NCBI GenBank assembly: GCA_963923035.1 | Contig: CAWUKT010000028.1 | Span: 1 to 64,000 of the forward strand | DNA length: 64,000 nt | Source: CAWUKT01 sp963923035 | Lineage (GTDB): Bacteria > Bacteroidota > Bacteroidia > J057 > JADKCL01 | Direction: 5' to 3' | Shown: piece after piece, positions 55,594-63,929 of the stretch | Layout: each line of letters begins with the position of its first letter | Numbering within the stretch: the first letter of the stretch is position 1 | Notes under the pieces: model-generated | Database searches by the model: none | Seen by the model: the letters and a program-made list of their open reading frames with translations, nothing else | Told to the model about the DNA's origin: nothing | Program-made: the position numbers and the translations under genes

Positions 55594-56959
55594 CAACAGC
55601 GGATTCCTTGGGGACAAGTTCGATGACTTCGAATTCCAGCCCCGCGACCAGGTCTGGGACCGGGTCCAGCAGGACGTCGGTTCCGACTCCCGCGCTGGGT
55701 TCCTGGCCACGACCCTGGGGGCCCTGGCCCACCGGCCCCGGCCGGCCGTCTGGCGCAAGATCGTCCGCGAATTGCATCCGCAGGTGGCCCGTCGCCGGGC
55801 ATTTGTGTGGTGGTCCGCCGCCGCGAGTGTCGCCGTGCTGATCACCTGGGCGGCCTTCAACTATACTTCCGGCGGCACTGCGCCGGCAGCGACCCGCCTG
55901 GCGGGCCAGACCGAAGAAATTGTGCCCGTGGCCCCACGGGTGGACGAGCGCCGGACTTCCCCGATGGAGGAAGTTCCTGCCACCGAGGGCCAGGAGAACC
56001 TGGCCGCCACCGAGTCCGTCGACACACCTCTGAACAAGTGTATTCCCCCCACTACCCCGAATTCCACTTTCCCGATTGCCAACAATTTTACCCCTGATCC
56101 GCAACCTGAAAAGAATACTTCCCCGGCTCCGCAACTCCGGGAACGTCGGGCTGTTGATGGACTGACCGCCCGGTCTGTTGATGCTTGGGCCGCAGCGGAG
56201 TTGCCGATGCGGGTGGAAGAAGAAACGCAATTGGCGCCGGTCATGATTGAAATCCCCCTGGCTCCCGGTGAGGAACCGGAGGGTTCTGACCGTGGGTACA
56301 GCGCTTTGCTCGCCTCCAGTGTCACCAGCAGCAGCCCCTTCGGCACCCTGGCTTTGGGAGGGCTCCGGGACTTTGAATCGTTCACCCAGGACGATTTGAC
56401 CAGCGGCGGGATCAGCCAGAGCGAAGGCTTCCTCAATGCCGCGTATCCCCGGACCCGCGAGGAGTATGAGACTCCGATCATCGTCGGAGGGAAGTTCCGG
56501 ACACGTTGGTCGCGTCGCTGGTCCTCCGATTGGGGGGTGAATTATACCCACATGGGGAGTATGCTCCGTCGCTCATCGACCAGTGAGAACATCGAGTCCA
56601 ACTCGGTCAGGCGCTATCTGGGCCCCAGCGCGGAAATCGTGCTGGACCTCATGCCGGACCGCAAGGTCAATCTTTACCTGAGTTCGGGGTTGAAATATGA
56701 CATTGGATTGGGGACCTGGGTGACCGAAACCTTCAACAGCAACACTCCCGGTACGACGGCCGAATCGGTTCGGAGCCGCCTGGGCAGCCAGCTCAGCGGA
56801 TTGGGCGGCATGGGCCTTGACATTGGCTTGACCCCACAGCTTTCCCTCTTCGGACAAACCAATATCAACTATATGCTCCGCGACCGCAGCTTTAACCTTT
56901 GGTCCTTCCGGAAGTATTATCCGAGTGTGCAGGCGGGCTTGCGATTTGAGTTGAAGTGA
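55577..56959 (+). CDS. Membrane-anchored sigma partner with C-terminal barrel-like domain
   Basis: This 460-residue protein has a cytoplasmic N-terminal region (about 1-72) and a single transmembrane helix (AFVWWSAAASVAVLITWAAF, about 75-95). A Pro/Glu/Thr-rich periplasmic linker follows, then a C-terminal domain of about 200 residues with outer-membrane-barrel-like strands (GKFRTRWSRRWSSDWGVNY; KVNLYLSSGLKYDIGL; SVQAGLRFELK). It starts with GTG at 55577, inside the sigma gene. The layout suggests an anti-sigma factor spanning the inner membrane and reaching an outer-membrane part. The cytoplasmic domain is not a recognised zinc anti-sigma domain, so the regulator role is inferred from position. 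Confidence 0.8.
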   Translation: MEEPSDNSGFLGDKFDDFEFQPRDQVWDRVQQDVGSDSRAGFLATTLGALAHRPRPAVWRKIVRELHPQVARRRAFVWWSAAASVAVLITWAAFNYTSGGTAPAATRLAGQTEEIVPVAPRVDERRTSPMEEVPATEGQENLAATESVDTPLNKCIPPTTPNSTFPIANNFTPDPQPEKNTSPAPQLRERRAVDGLTARSVDAWAAAELPMRVEEETQLAPVMIEIPLAPGEEPEGSDRGYSALLASSVTSSSPFGTLALGGLRDFESFTQDDLTSGGISQSEGFLNAAYPRTREEYETPIIVGGKFRTRWSRRWSSDWGVNYTHMGSMLRRSSTSENIESNSVRRYLGPSAEIVLDLMPDRKVNLYLSSGLKYDIGLGTWVTETFNSNTPGTTAESVRSRLGSQLSGLGGMGLDIGLTPQLSLFGQTNINYMLRDRSFNLWSFRKYYPSVQAGLRFELK

Positions 56960-56960
56960 T

Positions 56961-58223
56961 CTAGCGGGGGTGGACTTCCCATTCGAGGCGGGGCCGCAGG
57001 GGAAGGTCTTTGGGCGTTTTGTTCCAGTTCGCATCTTTCTCCCACGGACTGAATTCCACATTGAACAGTTTGGCGTAGGGCAATTCCAGCAGGCCTTCGG
57101 TCTGGGTGGCGAAGAGGATATTGACGAAAAAGCTGCCCGCGTGGAGGAGGTTGGGGGGAATGCGGATGATGGTCTGGTAATCGCCGGGGGCTTGGGGAGG
57201 AAACTCAAAGCCCGGGCGGTAGGCCCGGGAATCGAACAGGATTCCGCCCGCGTAATTGGAAATATTGACCAGGATCTCAGAGGTGGGCAGGTGCTGCTTG
57301 ATCGTATAGTCGATGAGAATTTCGATCCCATCCTCCATGTACAAGGCTTCCCCTTCCTTTTTTCCCATTCCCCGCACCGTCGTCTCCTCGTATTTTACCT
57401 CCGCCGATTCTTTCCGGGCATCCATCAGGCTCTTGTCGTCCTGTTCCTCGTACTGGCGGGTGACCTTCTCGTAGAAGAGGTGCAGATAATCGTCCACAAT
57501 TTCCTGGGTGGGGCCGAAGGCCACAACTTCTCCCCGGTGGAGGAACAGACATTTGTTGCAAATGGAACGGACGGCGGGCAGTTCGTGGCTGACCAGGAGG
57601 ATCGTGGTCCCCCGCTCGGCGATCTCCTTGATGCGCTGGGTGCTGCGGTGCCGAAAGTCGACGTCGCCCACGGACAAGACCTCGTCCAGCAACAGGATGT
57701 CCATCTCGGTGTGGAAGGCGACGGAAAAGGCGAGGCGCAGGTACATCCCGCTCGAATAGTGCTTGACTGGCTGGTCTATGTATTCGCCGATGCCACTGAA
57801 GGTGTGGATTTCATCGAAACGTTCCCGCACCAATTGCTTGTCCATGCCGGTGAGGGCGGCGGCGAGGAATACGTTTTGGCGTCCGGTGAGGTCGGGGTGA
57901 AAGCCGGTGCCAATGTCGAGGATGGAGGTCACAGTCCCGTTGAACTCGATGCGGCCGCTCGTCGGAGCGGTTACCTCCGCGAGAATCTTCAACAGGGTGC
58001 TTTTTCCCGCTCCATTTCGCCCGATGATCCCCAGAATATCCCCCCTCTCCAATTCGAAGCTCACCTCCTTCAAGGCATGGAAGATTTTGCCCCTCGCCCG
58101 TTGTCCCCCTCTCAACAAACGCTTTCCCCACGTTGCAATGTCCCGCCCCAGCGACGGCGGACGCTGGCGGCCCAGGACATACTCCTTGGACAGTTGTTGA
58201 ACCTTGAGGACCGGATCGGACAT
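56961..58223 (-). CDS. ABC transporter ATPase, polysaccharide export (Wzt type)
   Basis: This 420-residue ATPase is of the teichoic-acid/O-antigen export family. The nucleotide domain (about 5-250) has Walker A IGRNGAGKST, the Q-loop region, signature YSSGMYLRLAF, Walker B ILLLDEVLS and the switch His in LLVSHEL. It has the N-terminal extension seen in Wzt proteins (VLGRQRPPSLGRDIATW). The C-terminal 150 residues form a beta-sandwich of the Wzt_C type that recognises the capped glycan end in characterised members. The permease partner (Wzm) is not in the window next to it. The gene ends one base from the end of the convergent sigma-partner gene. Confidence 0.92.
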   Translation of the reverse strand: MSDPVLKVQQLSKEYVLGRQRPPSLGRDIATWGKRLLRGGQRARGKIFHALKEVSFELERGDILGIIGRNGAGKSTLLKILAEVTAPTSGRIEFNGTVTSILDIGTGFHPDLTGRQNVFLAAALTGMDKQLVRERFDEIHTFSGIGEYIDQPVKHYSSGMYLRLAFSVAFHTEMDILLLDEVLSVGDVDFRHRSTQRIKEIAERGTTILLVSHELPAVRSICNKCLFLHRGEVVAFGPTQEIVDDYLHLFYEKVTRQYEEQDDKSLMDARKESAEVKYEETTVRGMGKKEGEALYMEDGIEILIDYTIKQHLPTSEILVNISNYAGGILFDSRAYRPGFEFPPQAPGDYQTIIRIPPNLLHAGSFFVNILFATQTEGLLELPYAKLFNVEFSPWEKDANWNKTPKDLPLRPRLEWEVHPR

Positions 58224-58286
58224 GGATTCAAATTAGGGAAAAAGGAATGGCGGGCAAAAGGACTCGAAAACAAGCCCCAATTGCGG

Positions 58287-59750
58287 TTATTTGGCTGCAA
58301 ACTCTTCCACGAGGGCTTCGACATTCTCCCGCAGCATCTGCAAGCACAATTCAATCGTGTCGCGGTGGGTGCGGAAGGCGAGGGAAACCATGCGGAGATA
58401 GGTATCGCCGTTGATGCGGGTCGAGCTGAGGAAAACCCGGCCATCGTGCTGGCAGCGGTTGATCAATTGGTTGTTGAAGTCGTTGGCATCGATGCCGGGC
58501 GGGGTAAAGCGGTACAGCACCACCGACAAGTCCGGGAAGGGCCCCCGGTCGATATGCGGCAGCTCCGGCAACTTTTCCCAGAAATACCGCGCCAGCCACA
58601 GCTTTTCCTCCACGGCCACTCGAAACACACCCACCCCATGCAATTGCAGGGGCAGCCACATCCGCAGCCCGCGGAAGTGCTTCGTCAATTCCGGACTCAG
58701 GTCCGCTGGGCTCGCTTCGTCCGTCAATTGCAGCGCATCCTGGAGATAATTCGCCGTGTACTGGTGGCTCTGGGCGAGCGCCTGGCCGTCCCGGACCACC
58801 GCCACGCCAATGCCGTAGGGCAGAAAGAGGCTTTTGTGCGGGTCCATCACGACCGAATTGGCGCGCTCCATGCCGTGGATGACCTTGCGGCCTTCCTCGC
58901 AGAGGATGAAAAATCCACCGTAGGCGGCGTCCACGTGGAACCAAAGGTCTTCCTCTTCACAGATGCGGCCCATCTCGTCGATGGGGTCCACGGCGCCGGT
59001 ATCGGTTGTGCCGGCCGAAGCGACCACGAGGAACGGCTTCCGACCTGCGGCCTTGTCGGCCCGGATCAGCGTGGCCAGGGCGTCCGGGTCCATTCGGAAC
59101 TGGTCGTCAACGGGGACGAATTGGACATGGGATTCGCCCAGTCCGGCGATGCGGAGGGCCTTGGTGACGCAGTGGTGGACCTGTTCGGTCAGGTAAATCA
59201 CCGCCCGGGGCACGTCGACACTCTTGATGCCCTGGGCGTCGCGGGCCGTGACAATGCAGGACAGGTTGGCGATGGAGCCGCCCGAGTGCAGGGCGCCCGC
59301 GGCACCTTCGGGATAGCCGATCAGGTCGGCACACCAACGGACGCACATGTTTTCCATGCGGACCGCGCCGGGGCCGCCGAAGAAGACGCCCGCGTAGCGG
59401 TTGGTGACGGCGGCGATGAAGTCGCCGAGGGCGGAGGCGTAGAGCCCGCCGCCGGGGATGTACGCGAGGTGCCCGCCGGAGGCGGGATTCAGGCCAGGTT
59501 GGTTGACGTGGCGGTCATACCAATCCAGCAACTGCTCAATGTTATTGGGTTCTTCGGCAAAGGGATGGTTCAGCAAGCCCGCTCCCTTGTCCTCCAGCCA
59601 ATTGTAGGCCTTGGTATGGGGAATGGCTTCGAGAAATTCCTCGGTCCGTTGATTGACCTGGGAAAGGTATTCCAAACGAAGGTCGGGGCCGGGCTCCAGT
59701 TGGCGGGCGATGGGCTCCAGGGCTTCGATCTTTGCCAGTGATTCTGTCAT
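58287..59750 (-). CDS. PLP-dependent group II decarboxylase
   Basis: This 487-residue PLP enzyme of the aromatic-L-amino-acid/glutamate/tyrosine decarboxylase group binds the cofactor through the Lys in SVVMDPHKSLFLPYG. Other family parts are GGSIANLSCIVTAR, LTEQVHHCVTKALRIAG, the HVDAAYGG strand (Asp contacts the ring nitrogen) and VVASAGTTDTGAVDPID. It should remove CO2 from an amino acid to give an amine; the substrate is not fixed by the motifs. It follows the P450 gene by 50 bases and precedes the Wzt gene by 63 on the same strand. Confidence 0.92.
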   Translation of the reverse strand: MTESLAKIEALEPIARQLEPGPDLRLEYLSQVNQRTEEFLEAIPHTKAYNWLEDKGAGLLNHPFAEEPNNIEQLLDWYDRHVNQPGLNPASGGHLAYIPGGGLYASALGDFIAAVTNRYAGVFFGGPGAVRMENMCVRWCADLIGYPEGAAGALHSGGSIANLSCIVTARDAQGIKSVDVPRAVIYLTEQVHHCVTKALRIAGLGESHVQFVPVDDQFRMDPDALATLIRADKAAGRKPFLVVASAGTTDTGAVDPIDEMGRICEEEDLWFHVDAAYGGFFILCEEGRKVIHGMERANSVVMDPHKSLFLPYGIGVAVVRDGQALAQSHQYTANYLQDALQLTDEASPADLSPELTKHFRGLRMWLPLQLHGVGVFRVAVEEKLWLARYFWEKLPELPHIDRGPFPDLSVVLYRFTPPGIDANDFNNQLINRCQHDGRVFLSSTRINGDTYLRMVSLAFRTHRDTIELCLQMLRENVEALVEEFAAK

Positions 59751-59800
59751 AGTGCAATGTTAGCAAACCGCATGGGCCGATTCAATCGGCCGCTCCAATT

Positions 59801-61159
59801 TCAGCCGACAGGATTCAATTTTACCGAAATGGTATGTTTGGGCCGCAAGGTGATCAGCGGTTGCAATTCGATTTCTTCTTCGTTTAGCAGTTGCGGACGA
59901 GCTGCTTGCGCCAGTCCTGCGACCATGATGACCATTTCCATCAGGGCGAAATTGTTGCCAATGCAGAGCCTTGGTCCGCCGCCGAAGGGCAAGTAGGCCA
60001 TCCGCGGGAGTTGTTTGACCTGCTCCGTCTCCCAACGTCCCGGCCAAAAGTCCAGTGGACGTTCCCAGAGGTCGGGACGGCGGTGGATGCCGTAGGTGAA
60101 CATCAGCACATTGGTGTCTTCGGGGATGTCATACCCGCCAATATGGTCTTCTTTGATGTTTTTCCGCCCAATGATCCACCCCGGAGGATACAGCCGCAGC
60201 GTCTCGTCCACCACCATGCGCGTATACTTGAGGTTGGGAATGTCTTCAAGGGTAGGCGTACGGCCATCCAGCACTTCCTTGAGTTCGGCCTGGAGCCGGT
60301 CCCATACTTCGGGATTCCGCGCGAGTTCGGTGAAGAGCCAGGTCATGCCCAGGGCCGTCGTTTCGTGGCCGGCCACGAAGATGGTCATGCACTCGTCCCG
60401 CAATTGCTGGTTGTTCATTTGTTCCCCCGTCTCCTCATCCTTCACTTCCATCAGCATGGTCAGCAGGTCGTCCGGCGGATTGGGGTCCTGGCGGCGGTCT
60501 TCGATGATCTGGAAAAGGACATCGTTGATTTCTTCCGACGTCTGCCGAAACACGAGGTTCCGCAGGGTGGGCATCCACATCGGCGGGCGGATCGGAGACT
60601 TGATCCGGGTCATTGCGAAGTTGTTCAGCCGTTCGAGGTTGTGGCTGATGGTAGGGATGTGGTGGTTGACATTGGCGGAAAACAGGGCCCGGGCGACGAT
60701 TTTCATGGTGACCTCCATCATCTCGTGGAGGAGGTCGATCGACTCTCCGTGTTGGGCGGCGGCCTTCCAGTTTTGGGCGAGGCCAGCGGTTTCTTCGGAC
60801 ATGAAATGGACCAGGCCGGCCAACCGTCGGCGGTGGAAAGCCGGTTGGGCGAGGCGGCGCTGGCGGAGCCAAAAGTCCCCGTCACTGGTCAGGAGGCCGT
60901 TCCCCAGGAAGAGTTGGAGGATTTCGTAGCCAAAGCTCTTGTAGTAGTTCCGGTTGTTTTCCTGCAATACATACCGCACGTAGGCAGGTTCGGAAAGGAC
61001 AACCAGGCCTTGTTTTTTGAGGGGCGCATAAAAGATGTTTCCCAGCTCCCGTTGGTGCTTTTCCAGCCAGCCAATGAAGTCGCGGGTGATGGGGATGACG
61101 CCGGCGGTGAACCAGTGGCCGGTCATGGTCGGAGGGAAGGAGGGAGCAGTGGAAACCAT
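59801..61159 (-). CDS. Cytochrome P450
   Basis: This 452-residue soluble P450 has the I-helix oxygen motif FVAGHETTALGMTW, the K-helix ETLRLYPP (ExxR) and the heme-binding loop FGGGPRLCIGNN with Cys399 as iron ligand. There is no membrane anchor. It should oxidise a lipid, terpenoid or similar hydrophobic substrate; redox partners (ferredoxin, reductase) are not encoded nearby. The ATG at 61159 is preferred over a TTG at 61174. With the decarboxylase it may form a small modification cluster (inference). Confidence 0.95.
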   Translation of the reverse strand: MVSTAPSFPPTMTGHWFTAGVIPITRDFIGWLEKHQRELGNIFYAPLKKQGLVVLSEPAYVRYVLQENNRNYYKSFGYEILQLFLGNGLLTSDGDFWLRQRRLAQPAFHRRRLAGLVHFMSEETAGLAQNWKAAAQHGESIDLLHEMMEVTMKIVARALFSANVNHHIPTISHNLERLNNFAMTRIKSPIRPPMWMPTLRNLVFRQTSEEINDVLFQIIEDRRQDPNPPDDLLTMLMEVKDEETGEQMNNQQLRDECMTIFVAGHETTALGMTWLFTELARNPEVWDRLQAELKEVLDGRTPTLEDIPNLKYTRMVVDETLRLYPPGWIIGRKNIKEDHIGGYDIPEDTNVLMFTYGIHRRPDLWERPLDFWPGRWETEQVKQLPRMAYLPFGGGPRLCIGNNFALMEMVIMVAGLAQAARPQLLNEEEIELQPLITLRPKHTISVKLNPVG

Positions 61160-61286
61160 GGGAAAAGATACCAAAAGGAAAAGGGGAGATCAAATGGGGA
61201 TGGAGGGAGAAAATGGGGTTGAAAGGGGGAGGGGAGACGGAAAAAACGGCCTCTAAAGGTGAAAAAAGGGCATGGGGTCAAATCCA

Positions 61287-61317
61287 TTGTATGGAGCCGG
61301 GATTTATTGTATCTTTG
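61287..61317 (+). promoter_or_regulatory. Promoter of tsf
   Basis: A TTG (61287-61289) and an exact TAnnTTTG element, TATCTTTG (61310-61317), are spaced by 20 bases. Transcription should begin about 40 bases before the start codon at 61363. Confidence 0.65.
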
Positions 61318-61362
61318 CCGCGATTTTATCAGACTCGATCACATAAATCGAATACAGCAAAA

Positions 61363-62193
61363 ATGGCAATCACAGCAAAGCAAGTAAACGAGCTGCGCAA
61401 GGCCACCGGTGCCGGCATGATGGACTGCAAGAAAGCACTGGTTGAAGCCGACGGCGATTTTGACAAAGCCGTAGAAATTCTCCGCAAGAAGGGCCAGAAG
61501 GTCTCTTCCAAGCGCTCTGACCGCGAAGCCAACGAAGGTTCGGTATTCGCTTATTCTGAGGGAGGCAACGCTGCCCTCATCGAACTCAACTGCGAAACGG
61601 ACTTCGTCGCCCGGAACGATGACTTCAAGGGGCTTGGCGAGCAACTCGTTAAAGCTGCTTTCAGTGCCCGTCCCGAGAACCTCGAAGGCCTGCTGGCTAC
61701 CGAGATCGATGGCCGTTCCATCAGCGATATCCTGACCGACAACATGGGTAAGATTGGTGAAAAACTCACCATCAGCAAATACTCCGCCCTCGAAGCCGAG
61801 AGCGTCGTGACCTATATCCACCCCGGTGGACGTGTAGGTGTAGGCGTTGCCTTCGACGGAATCGGAAATGCCGACATCGAAGCCATTGGCAAGGACGTGG
61901 CCATGCAAATCGCAGCCATGAACCCCGTCGCCATTGACAAGGACGGCGTCGCCCAGGAAATCATCGACCACGAAATGGAAATCGGACGTGAGCAGGCCCG
62001 TGCCGCTGGCAAGCCCGATGCCATCATCGACAAGATCGCAACCGGAAAGTTGAACAAGTACTTCAAGGACAATACGCTCCTGAACCAGGAATTTGTGAAG
62101 GACACTTCCAAAACCATCGCCAAGTACTTGAAGGAAGCCAATCCCGACCTGAAGGTCAAGGCTTTCTCCCGACTCCAGCTCGGAGCCAACTGA
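61363..62193 (+). CDS. tsf: Elongation factor Ts
   Basis: This 276-residue nucleotide-exchange factor for EF-Tu has an N-terminal UBA-like domain with VNELRKATGAGMMDCKKALVEADGD and the signature VIELNCETDFVARNDDF (here ALIELNCETDFVARND). Core domains follow, and a C-terminal helix reads LNQEFVKDTSKTIAKYL. The start at 61363 opens the first family helix; upstream sequence in frame lies over the promoter. The common partner rpsB is not adjacent here; a P450 gene lies upstream on the other strand instead. Confidence 0.97.
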   Translation: MAITAKQVNELRKATGAGMMDCKKALVEADGDFDKAVEILRKKGQKVSSKRSDREANEGSVFAYSEGGNAALIELNCETDFVARNDDFKGLGEQLVKAAFSARPENLEGLLATEIDGRSISDILTDNMGKIGEKLTISKYSALEAESVVTYIHPGGRVGVGVAFDGIGNADIEAIGKDVAMQIAAMNPVAIDKDGVAQEIIDHEMEIGREQARAAGKPDAIIDKIATGKLNKYFKDNTLLNQEFVKDTSKTIAKYLKEANPDLKVKAFSRLQLGAN

Positions 62194-62212
62194 TTTCGAA
62201 ACACATATTCAA

Positions 62213-62240
62213 GGAGAGGTTAACCCCTCTCCTTTTTTTT
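62213..62240 (+). terminator. Rho-independent terminator between tsf and pyrH
   Basis: Seven-base arms GGAGAGG (62213-62219) and CCTCTCC (62226-62232) are followed by eight T. Termination here is likely partial, since pyrH starts 32 bases further on with no obvious promoter of its own. Confidence 0.88.
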
Positions 62241-62272
62241 GACTCCTTTTTCACCTACAACCAGAAGTAACC

Positions 62273-62977
62273 TTGAAATACAATCGGATACTGTTAAAAC
62301 TGAGCGGCGAAGCCTTGCAGGGAACCAAAGGGTTTGGGATCGAGTCCAGTCGGCTGATGAGCTACGCCCAGGAGATCAAAGAAATCAGCGACCTCGGCAT
62401 TGAGGTGGCAGTGGTCGTCGGCGGAGGCAATATCTTCCGCGGCGTCCAACTCGAAGAGAAGGGGATGGACCGTGCCCACGGCGACTACATGGGCATGTTG
62501 GCCACGGTCATCAACGCCATGGCGTTGCAGAGTGCGCTGGAAGGCATCGGCGCCAAGACCCGCGTGATGTCCGCGCTGGACATCAAGGCGGTCTGCGAGC
62601 CCTATATCCGGCGGCGGGCCCGCCGCCACCTCGAGAAGGGACGGATCGTCATCCTCGGGGCCGGCACCGGCAATCCTTTCTTCACGACCGATACCGCAGC
62701 GGCCCTCCGCTCCATTGAAATCGACGCCGACGTCGTCCTCAAAGGGACCCGTGTAGACGGGGTGTACAACGCCGATCCGGAGAAGGATGAATCCGCCGTA
62801 ATGTTCGATAAAGTATCGTTCCAGGACGTCCTTTCGAACCGTTTGAACGTGATGGACATGACCGCCTTTACCTTGTGTCAGGAGAATAAATTGCCTATAA
62901 TTGTTTTCAACATAAACATCCCTGGCAACCTCAAACGCATTGTTTTGGGTGAAACTGTCGGGACGTTGGTAACCTGA
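62273..62977 (+). CDS. pyrH: UMP kinase
   Basis: This 234-residue hexameric bacterial UMP kinase makes UDP for nucleotide and sugar synthesis. It has the amino-acid-kinase fold with RILLKLSGEALQG at the start, VAVVVGGGNIFRG, DRAHGDYMGMLATVINAMAL and GTGNPFFTTDTAAALR. No ATG is available before the conserved Lys; the start codon is TTG at 62273. It is followed by frr after 28 bases, the usual order. Confidence 0.97.
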   Translation: MKYNRILLKLSGEALQGTKGFGIESSRLMSYAQEIKEISDLGIEVAVVVGGGNIFRGVQLEEKGMDRAHGDYMGMLATVINAMALQSALEGIGAKTRVMSALDIKAVCEPYIRRRARRHLEKGRIVILGAGTGNPFFTTDTAAALRSIEIDADVVLKGTRVDGVYNADPEKDESAVMFDKVSFQDVLSNRLNVMDMTAFTLCQENKLPIIVFNINIPGNLKRIVLGETVGTLVT

Positions 62978-63005
62978 AACTACCGTTCACTACTAAGAGT
63001 AAATT

Positions 63006-63569
63006 ATGGAAGAGGACATCATCTTTATCGTTGATGCTTGTGAAGATGACATGCAGAAATCCATTCAGCACCTCGAGAAGGAATTGCTGGGAATTCGGGC
63101 GGGCAAAGCCAACCCGGTAATGCTGCAAGGCGTCCGGGTCGAGTACTACGGAGCCCAGACTCCGATCAACCAGTTGGCCAGTATCGTTGCCGAAGATGCC
63201 CGGACCCTGAAGGTGCAACCCTTTGACCGGTCCTCTCTCCACAATGTTGAACGGGCCATCATCGCCGCCAACCTGGGGCTCAATCCCCAGAACGACGGTT
63301 CGGTCATCCGGATCAATATTCCCATGCTGACGGAAGAACGTCGCCGTGGCCTGGTCAAGCAGGCCCGCGAAGAAGGTGAAAACGCCAAGGTTTCCATCCG
63401 GACCCACCGGCGGGACGCCAATTCCGAAATCAAAAAGCTGAAGGAAGACGGGTTCTCGGAAGACCAGATGAAGCGAGGCGAAGAGGCCGTTCAGAAATTG
63501 ACCGATAAGTACTCGGCTGAGGTGGATGAAGTCCTCAAGAAAAAAGAAGGCGAGATCATGACGATCTAA
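63006..63569 (+). CDS. frr: Ribosome recycling factor
   Basis: This 187-residue factor splits the ribosome after termination together with EF-G. It has the coiled three-helix domain (MQKSIQHLEKELLGIRAGKANPVMLQGV) and the small beta/alpha domain between the helices (LKVQPFDRSSLHNVERAIIAANLGLNP). The end helix reads KLTDKYSAEVDEVLKKKEGEIM. The length is normal. It completes the tsf-pyrH-frr set. Confidence 0.97.
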   Translation: MEEDIIFIVDACEDDMQKSIQHLEKELLGIRAGKANPVMLQGVRVEYYGAQTPINQLASIVAEDARTLKVQPFDRSSLHNVERAIIAANLGLNPQNDGSVIRINIPMLTEERRRGLVKQAREEGENAKVSIRTHRRDANSEIKKLKEDGFSEDQMKRGEEAVQKLTDKYSAEVDEVLKKKEGEIMTI

Positions 63570-63587
63570 ATCGCCTTCTCTCTACCG

Positions 63588-63621
63588 AAAAATGCGGGGC
63601 CGGCCAAGGTTTCGCATTTTT
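63588..63621 (+). terminator. Rho-independent terminator of frr
   Basis: Nine-base arms (63588-63596 and 63613-63621) end in a T run; an inner GGCCGGCC may extend the fold. Confidence 0.75.
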
Positions 63622-63659
63622 CATTTTCCTACCCCCCTTCTCACTTACACTGCATCTTC

Positions 63660-63929
63660 ATGGCCTGCGAAAAGAAAACCTTCACTGAAATTACAGATAG
63701 CGTGATGACCGGAATCCGCCGGGGACTCGCCGCAATGGACATGGCCCTCCCCGAGGCCGATCAGGGAGCCTTGCACAGCGCGGCCTACAATGTCACGGCC
63801 TTCTACGATTTCAAGCGCGACCAACGTATCCTCACCGTCGAAGTGACGGAGAAGCCCTTCTTCGTCCCCTGCGCCTATATCTACAAGAAAATCGAGGAGG
63901 CTGTCGAACGCGCTCGGGCCCATGGCTAA
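63660..63929 (+). CDS. Small protein of unknown function
   Basis: This 89-residue cytosolic protein has no signal peptide or membrane segment. It begins helical (FTEITDSVMTGIRRGLAAMDM) and continues with beta strands (AYNVTAFYDFKRDQRILTVEVT) and a basic C-terminal helix. No family is recognised. Its last bases overlap the start of the next reading frame at 63922, suggesting coupled translation. Confidence 0.7.
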   Translation: MACEKKTFTEITDSVMTGIRRGLAAMDMALPEADQGALHSAAYNVTAFYDFKRDQRILTVEVTEKPFFVPCAYIYKKIEEAVERARAHG

